From assembly GCA_003586005.1 (NCBI GenBank), contig NSKI01000021.1:1-39350 (forward strand): 39,350 nucleotides of DNA, in the 5' to 3' direction. This document shows, one piece after another, positions 34,925 through 39,350 of this stretch (its first letter is position 1; every line of letters starts with the position of its first letter). A program made the translations under genes and the position numbers. The notes under the pieces are model-generated. The model did not search any database and was not told the origin of the DNA. It saw only the letters and a list, made by a program, of their open reading frames with translations. The stretch comes from Haloplasmatales bacterium 4B (GTDB lineage Bacteria; Bacillota_I; Bacilli_A; Haloplasmatales; Haloplasmataceae).

Positions 34925-35620
34925 TTAAGAATTTATATCATAAGCCATTTTTGTAAGTGCAACTTTTGCAGCATTTTGTTCAGCTTCTTTTTTTGAATGT
35001 CCTTCACCTGTCCCCATCGTAATATCATCCATATATACTTCTGAAACAAAAGTTTTACTATGAGCAGGACCAACTTCACTTATTATTTCATAACGTATAG
35101 AGCGATTGTTATCAGTTTGAACTAACTCTTGAAGCATGCTCTTATAATCAGTAACATTAATATAATTATTATCATTTACAAATGGAAATACAATTTTTTC
35201 TAGAAATTGATAAACTACGCTAAACCCTAAATCCAAATATATTGCTCCTAGCAATGCTTCAAAGGCATCAGCTAAAATAGCGGGGCGTTGTCTACCACCA
35301 CTAATTTCTTCACCTTTTCCTAAAAGTAGATAGTCCCCTAAAGAAATTGCCTGAGCAAAAGTTACAAGCGCTGTCTCGCAAACATGCTGAGCTCTTATTT
35401 TTGTCATTTCGCCTTCAGAATAATTAGAGTTATTGGTAAATAAATACTCCGACATTGCAAGTTCTAATACAGCGTCTCCTAAAAACTCTAACCGTTCATT
35501 ATCTACTAAATCATCACTTCTGTGTTCATTAACAAACGATGAATGCGTTAGTGCGGTTTTAAGTAGATTCATGTTCTTAAATTTAAGGTAATACTTTTCA
35601 CAAAACTGGTCTATATTCAC
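34925..35620 (-). CDS. rnc: Ribonuclease III
   Basis: 231 residues. The catalytic signature NERLEFLGDAVLEL and the second acidic motif DAFEALLGAIYLD form the RNase III domain; residues 155-225 are a double-stranded RNA-binding domain (GTGEGHSKKEAEQNAAKVAL). It processes rRNA and mRNA duplexes. It starts with GTG, five bases after AGGTG, and lies 8 bases after plsX. Confidence 0.97.
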   Translation of the reverse strand: MNIDQFCEKYYLKFKNMNLLKTALTHSSFVNEHRSDDLVDNERLEFLGDAVLELAMSEYLFTNNSNYSEGEMTKIRAQHVCETALVTFAQAISLGDYLLLGKGEEISGGRQRPAILADAFEALLGAIYLDLGFSVVYQFLEKIVFPFVNDNNYINVTDYKSMLQELVQTDNNRSIRYEIISEVGPAHSKTFVSEVYMDDITMGTGEGHSKKEAEQNAAKVALTKMAYDINS

Positions 35621-35628
35621 TTTTTCAC

Positions 35629-36621
35629 CTACTTAACTTCTTTTAAAATTCCCTTTATCGTTGGAATAACATTTTGAGAAACTGTTTTTCTCGCTTGGCG
35701 AATTGCGTTCATATATGAGTAACTATCACTTGAACCGTGAGCTTTAATAACCACAGAATTACAACCAAATAATACTGCTCCTCCAACCTCAGAAGGATCA
35801 AAAGTTTTCTTAATGTTGTTCAAATTTTTCTTAGCTATTAGCCCACCAATTTTCCCAACTAAATTACTTTTTAATTCTCTTTTTAAAACATCTCCAAAAA
35901 TCTTTGCTGTACCTTCAATTGTTTTTAAAGCTATATTACCAGAAAAACCATCTGTAACTAAAACATCACAACTTCCTGCTAATATTTCTTTGCCTTCAAT
36001 ATTGCCGACAAAGTTTAAATTAGCTGCATTAAGTAAATCAAAAGTAATTTTCTCGAATTCTCTACCTTTTTTTTCTTCCTCACCATTATTCAATAAACCA
36101 ACACGAGGATTTTTCTTATCCAATACTTTTTCACTATATATAGATGCAATTTGAGCAAATTGTACTAACCATTCAGGTTTGCATTCAACATTAGCTCCAG
36201 AATCTAGCAAAAGCATATAGTCTCCATTTACTTGCGGGATAGTTGGACCTAAAGCAGGACGAGCAAAACCAGGAATTCTTTTAACAACTAAAGTTCCGCC
36301 AGATACAACTGCGCCTGTTGGACCAGCAGTAACTATTGCATCACATAATGAATCAGCGCATGCTTGCATCGCTTTAACCATTGAAGTATCTTTTCTTCTT
36401 CTAACTTCACCCGCTAATTCTTTTTCATTCATTCTAAAATAATCTTCACAATGTTCTATTGTGATTCGAGTATTGTTTGTTAGTAAAGGTTTTATTTGCC
36501 CTTCATCACCAAAAAGCACAATTTCTATATCTGAAAATTTTTGGATAGCCAGCATTGCTCCTTCAACAGTAATTTTTGGTGCTAGATCTCCACCCATGGC
36601 ATCAATAGCGATTTTAATCAT
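35629..36621 (-). CDS. plsX: Phosphate acyltransferase PlsX
   Basis: 330 residues from the ATG at 36621 (KIAIDAMGGDLAPK is the family opening). The upstream ATG at 36639 overlaps the GAAGGAG site. It makes acyl-phosphate from acyl-ACP for phospholipid synthesis, used by PlsY. Motifs ATTAGPTGAVVSGG and LLLDSGANVECKPEWL are family-typical. It is one base after the GNAT stop and 8 bases before rnc; fabD, fabG and acpP are not between them. Confidence 0.96.
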   Translation of the reverse strand: MIKIAIDAMGGDLAPKITVEGAMLAIQKFSDIEIVLFGDEGQIKPLLTNNTRITIEHCEDYFRMNEKELAGEVRRRKDTSMVKAMQACADSLCDAIVTAGPTGAVVSGGTLVVKRIPGFARPALGPTIPQVNGDYMLLLDSGANVECKPEWLVQFAQIASIYSEKVLDKKNPRVGLLNNGEEEKKGREFEKITFDLLNAANLNFVGNIEGKEILAGSCDVLVTDGFSGNIALKTIEGTAKIFGDVLKRELKSNLVGKIGGLIAKKNLNNIKKTFDPSEVGGAVLFGCNSVVIKAHGSSDSYSYMNAIRQARKTVSQNVIPTIKGILKEVK

Positions 36622-36622
36622 T

Positions 36623-37138
36623 TTATACGTCTCCTTCATATTCTTTTCTTAAAATACTAAATATATAAACATCTACAAATTCTCCATAAACAACTTGAGC
36701 TTCTCTTAATATTCCATCTACTTGCATATTCATTTTTCGCATTAATTGAATTGACCTTTCATTAAAACGGAAAATTTCACAAGATATTCTATTTAAACCT
36801 AAATTATTAAATCCATAACTAAACAAGACATTTAAAGATTTAACACCAAGTCCCTTTCCCCAAAGTTCTCTATCACCAATAATAATATCAAACTCACCTG
36901 TTTTATTAATTAAGTCATACCCAATTTCCAATTTACCTATTACTTGATCTTCTAATACGATTGAGAAAATCTTTAAACCATCACTATTACCGTTAAAGTA
37001 CATATCATATTTAGCAATAAATTCTTCTAATGTTTCAGCTTTATCATAATTAGTTAAATAAGCTATGTCATTATCAGTTATATATTTATATAAAATCGGA
37101 ATATCTTCTCGAAGTAATTCTCTTATCACAAATTTCAT
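36623..37138 (-). CDS. GNAT-family N-acetyltransferase (RimJ/RimL-like)
   Basis: About 171 residues. Motifs VIGKLEIGYDLINKTGEFDIIIGDRELWGKGLGVKSL (acetyl-CoA site) and NLGLNRISCEIFRFNERSIQLMRKMNMQVDGILREA place it among RimJ/RimL-like ribosomal-protein or amino-group acetyltransferases. The start is chosen at the ATG at 37138, after AGGTGA; earlier GTG and ATG codons lie in the same frame. It replaces fapR in the usual recG-fapR-plsX order, and its substrate is unknown. Confidence 0.85.
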   Translation of the reverse strand: MKFVIRELLREDIPILYKYITDNDIAYLTNYDKAETLEEFIAKYDMYFNGNSDGLKIFSIVLEDQVIGKLEIGYDLINKTGEFDIIIGDRELWGKGLGVKSLNVLFSYGFNNLGLNRISCEIFRFNERSIQLMRKMNMQVDGILREAQVVYGEFVDVYIFSILRKEYEGDV

Positions 37139-37210
37139 ATTCATCACCTATTTTAACCTTAGATACATTATACACAAATATTTCCTAATATTTAATATTT
37201 TTCGACTAAT

Positions 37211-39250
37211 TTAATCAAATAATTCATTATTCTTAACTAATTCTGTTTCTACATATATTCTCAAAGCAAAATATAGTGGGTTTGTGAACAATTCACCAGA
37301 TGAAATAATCATATGGGCATCATTTCTAGCAACATCTAAAATATGATAATCATTAACAATATCAGCCATTTTAAATTTAGGCAATCCTGACTGTCTTGAA
37401 CCAAAAAAGTCACCTGGTCCTCTCAGCCGCAAATCAGCTTCGGCTATTTCAAAACCACTATAAGTTTTTGTTAACAGTTCTAAACGCTCCATAGTCTTGT
37501 CATTTTCATAATCACTTACTAAAATGCAATAAGACTGATAATTACTTCTACCAACCCGCCCTCTTAACTGATGAAGTTGAGCTAGACCAAAACGATGAGC
37601 ATCAATTATAATCATTAAGGTTGCGTTTAAAACATTAACACCAACTTCAACAACAGTCGTAGAAATTAAAATTTGTAGTTCATTGTTTTGAAATTCATTC
37701 ATCACAGCTTCTTTTTCATTTTTAGTCATTTTCCCATGGAGTAAACCCACTTTATATCTTGAAAAATGGTTTTTATATTTTTCATAAACTTCTAAAGCAT
37801 TTTGTAAATCTATTTTTTCTGATTCTTCAATTAAAGGAGTAACAACATAAACTTGTTGATTTAATTGAACTATTTCATCAATAAACTTTAATAGCCTCTT
37901 TTCTAATTTAGTCCTTATAACATAAGTTTTAATTAATTTTCTACCTTTAGGCATCTCCTTTATACTTGAAACATCCATATCACCAAAAGCAGTTAAAGCC
38001 AATGTTCTTGGAATTGGTGTAGCACTTAAAAAAAGTGAATCAGGAGTTTCACCTTTGTCTTTCAAAATTTTTCTTTGATTAACGCCAAATCGATGTTGCT
38101 CATCAACAATAATTAAGCCTAATTTATTAAAATTTACATCTACACTAATTAAAGCATGTGTTCCAACTAAAATATCCACTTCTCCCTTTACTAAATTACT
38201 TAATATTTTGTTACGGCTTTTACTTGTGGTAGAGCTAGTCAATAATTCAATTTTTAAATTTAAATAATTAAAAGTTTCTTTTAAATAAAAAAAATGTTGT
38301 TCCGCAAGAATTTCTGTTGGTGCCATTAAACAGCTTTGGTTGTTTGATAACTTGCAGGCATAAAGGGCAATAGCTGCTACTACTGTTTTACCACTACCAA
38401 CATCACCTTGTAATAATCGATTCATTTGAAAAGGACTACGTAAATCTTTTAGAATTTGACCAGTAACATCCATCTGGTCATTAGTTAATTGAAAAGGCAA
38501 TTTTACAATAAAATTACTTATTAGTTTTTTATTGAAATTCTTAATACAAACATTATTTTCTTTATGATCTCTATTTTTAAGATACAACATTTTCAATTGA
38601 AATTTCAGTAATTCTTCATATTTAACACGTCTAACTACCTGTTTAACTTGCTCATTATTAACTGGGAAATGAGCAAACATAAATAAATCATTTATAGAAA
38701 TCAAACGATATTGCTGTTTTATACTTAATGGCAAATCATCATTAAGAAAAGTTTGATATTGAAAATATGCTTTTTTTAAGATATTTAAAAAATATGTTTT
38801 ATTTAGATTTTTAAATGAATAAACTGGCTCTATTCGATCATTTTCTAAAGGTTTTAACTTTAATTCATGAGCTGTAATCTGTGCTTTGTTTCGCTCAAAC
38901 TTACCAGTTATTGTAACAAACATTTCTTTTTGAAGTTTATTTCGTAAAAAGTCACGATTAAAAGCAATGATCTTTATTATTTGATTATTTATAGAAATAC
39001 TAAAAGTTAACCTACTATGATTTTTTTTATAATAATAAAAAACAGGTTCAGTCATTACTTGCCCAACCACAGTGACTTTTTCATTATCAAGAGCTGTATT
39101 TATATTAACGACTTCATAAAATTCATATCGATAAGGAAAATAATACAATAAGTCATAAACAGTAAATATTTCATCATTATTTAAGTTTTCAATCATCTTC
39201 TTACTTATGCCTTTTATTTGATTAATTGTTTCTTTCTTTAGTTTATCCAT
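37211..39250 (-). CDS. recG: ATP-dependent DNA helicase RecG
   Basis: 679 residues, normal length. An N-terminal wedge/OB domain is followed by helicase motifs LLQGDVGSGKTVVA (I), VDEQHRFGV (II), SATPIPRTLA (III) and LRGRVGRSNYQSYC (VI), then the RecG C-terminal FGSRQSGLPKFKMAD. It remodels stalled forks and Holliday junctions. AAGGATG precedes the ATG. It is the first gene of the block, and about 100 bases upstream remain before the right edge. Confidence 0.97.
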   Translation of the reverse strand: MDKLKKETINQIKGISKKMIENLNNDEIFTVYDLLYYFPYRYEFYEVVNINTALDNEKVTVVGQVMTEPVFYYYKKNHSRLTFSISINNQIIKIIAFNRDFLRNKLQKEMFVTITGKFERNKAQITAHELKLKPLENDRIEPVYSFKNLNKTYFLNILKKAYFQYQTFLNDDLPLSIKQQYRLISINDLFMFAHFPVNNEQVKQVVRRVKYEELLKFQLKMLYLKNRDHKENNVCIKNFNKKLISNFIVKLPFQLTNDQMDVTGQILKDLRSPFQMNRLLQGDVGSGKTVVAAIALYACKLSNNQSCLMAPTEILAEQHFFYLKETFNYLNLKIELLTSSTTSKSRNKILSNLVKGEVDILVGTHALISVDVNFNKLGLIIVDEQHRFGVNQRKILKDKGETPDSLFLSATPIPRTLALTAFGDMDVSSIKEMPKGRKLIKTYVIRTKLEKRLLKFIDEIVQLNQQVYVVTPLIEESEKIDLQNALEVYEKYKNHFSRYKVGLLHGKMTKNEKEAVMNEFQNNELQILISTTVVEVGVNVLNATLMIIIDAHRFGLAQLHQLRGRVGRSNYQSYCILVSDYENDKTMERLELLTKTYSGFEIAEADLRLRGPGDFFGSRQSGLPKFKMADIVNDYHILDVARNDAHMIISSGELFTNPLYFALRIYVETELVKNNELFD

Positions 39251-39350
39251 AAAATCATCCTTAAATAAATTACGGTAGTGTAAAAGTTTTTTTATAAAAC
39301 TAATACAAAACCTTTATATATTTTGTTTTTCTATATATAATGAGTCCCCC

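Noticed and set aside
35813-36154. Plus-strand ORF of 113 residues
   Set aside because: Antisense shadow inside plsX.

Overview
The window is strongly AT-rich and uses TGA as a stop codon (jetA and the ECF sigma gene both end in TGA). Genes have Gram-positive Shine-Dalgarno sequences and a Bacillota-type housekeeping order. The conserved block recG - (GNAT) - plsX - rnc - smc - ftsY - ylxM - ffh lacks the fab and acpP genes that usually sit between plsX and rnc, and its Smc is short (about 950 residues). Together this suggests a low-GC member of Bacillota/Mycoplasmatota near the Mollicutes that keeps the standard code, such as a Haloplasma-, Izemoplasma- or Acholeplasma-like lineage. That placement is inference. 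Nearly all genes lie on the minus strand. I see no tRNA, rRNA or CRISPR array.

Layout. 1-3740: a large RHS/YD-repeat protein, cut by the left edge and apparently missing its secreted N-terminus. 3741-4500: remnants, an orphan plus-strand ORF and a strong terminator. 4492-9691: a Wadjet-type SMC operon, jetA-jetB-jetC, with no jetD beside it. 9842-11233: a lipoprotein with an RsgI-like (Asn-Pro-Ser) ectodomain. 11378-13906: a three-gene ABC-2 transporter operon. 14022-15056: an ArsR-type regulator with its own promoter. The ABC operon and the regulator share a near-identical inverted-repeat operator. 15151-17020: an ECF sigma factor overlapping a membrane anti-sigma factor whose ectodomain is homologous to the lipoprotein. 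The sigma gene and the lipoprotein gene share a 36-bp promoter block, so they probably form one regulon. 17257-18171: an alpha/alpha-toroid protein of unknown function. 18175-18927: decayed sequence. 18928-21880: a kinase/isomerase/aldolase operon for salvage of 5-methylthioribose or 5-deoxyribose. 21890-22330: decayed sequence and a zinc-ribbon micropeptide. 22331-24135: a membrane protein, an XRE regulator and a tandem GNAT protein. 24222-27718: a pair of ABC half-exporters. 27870-28063: a candidate small RNA. 28122-28605: a frameshifted UPF0145/YbjQ pseudogene. 28840-39250: the housekeeping block.

The most interesting points are (i) the jetABC operon without jetD, with the jetC stop codon inside a terminator facing the other way; (ii) an ECF sigma/anti-sigma pair carrying the RsgI-type NPS ectodomain, plus a lipoprotein paralogue under the same promoter motif; and (iii) the paired operators linking the ArsR-type regulator to the neighbouring ABC transporter.
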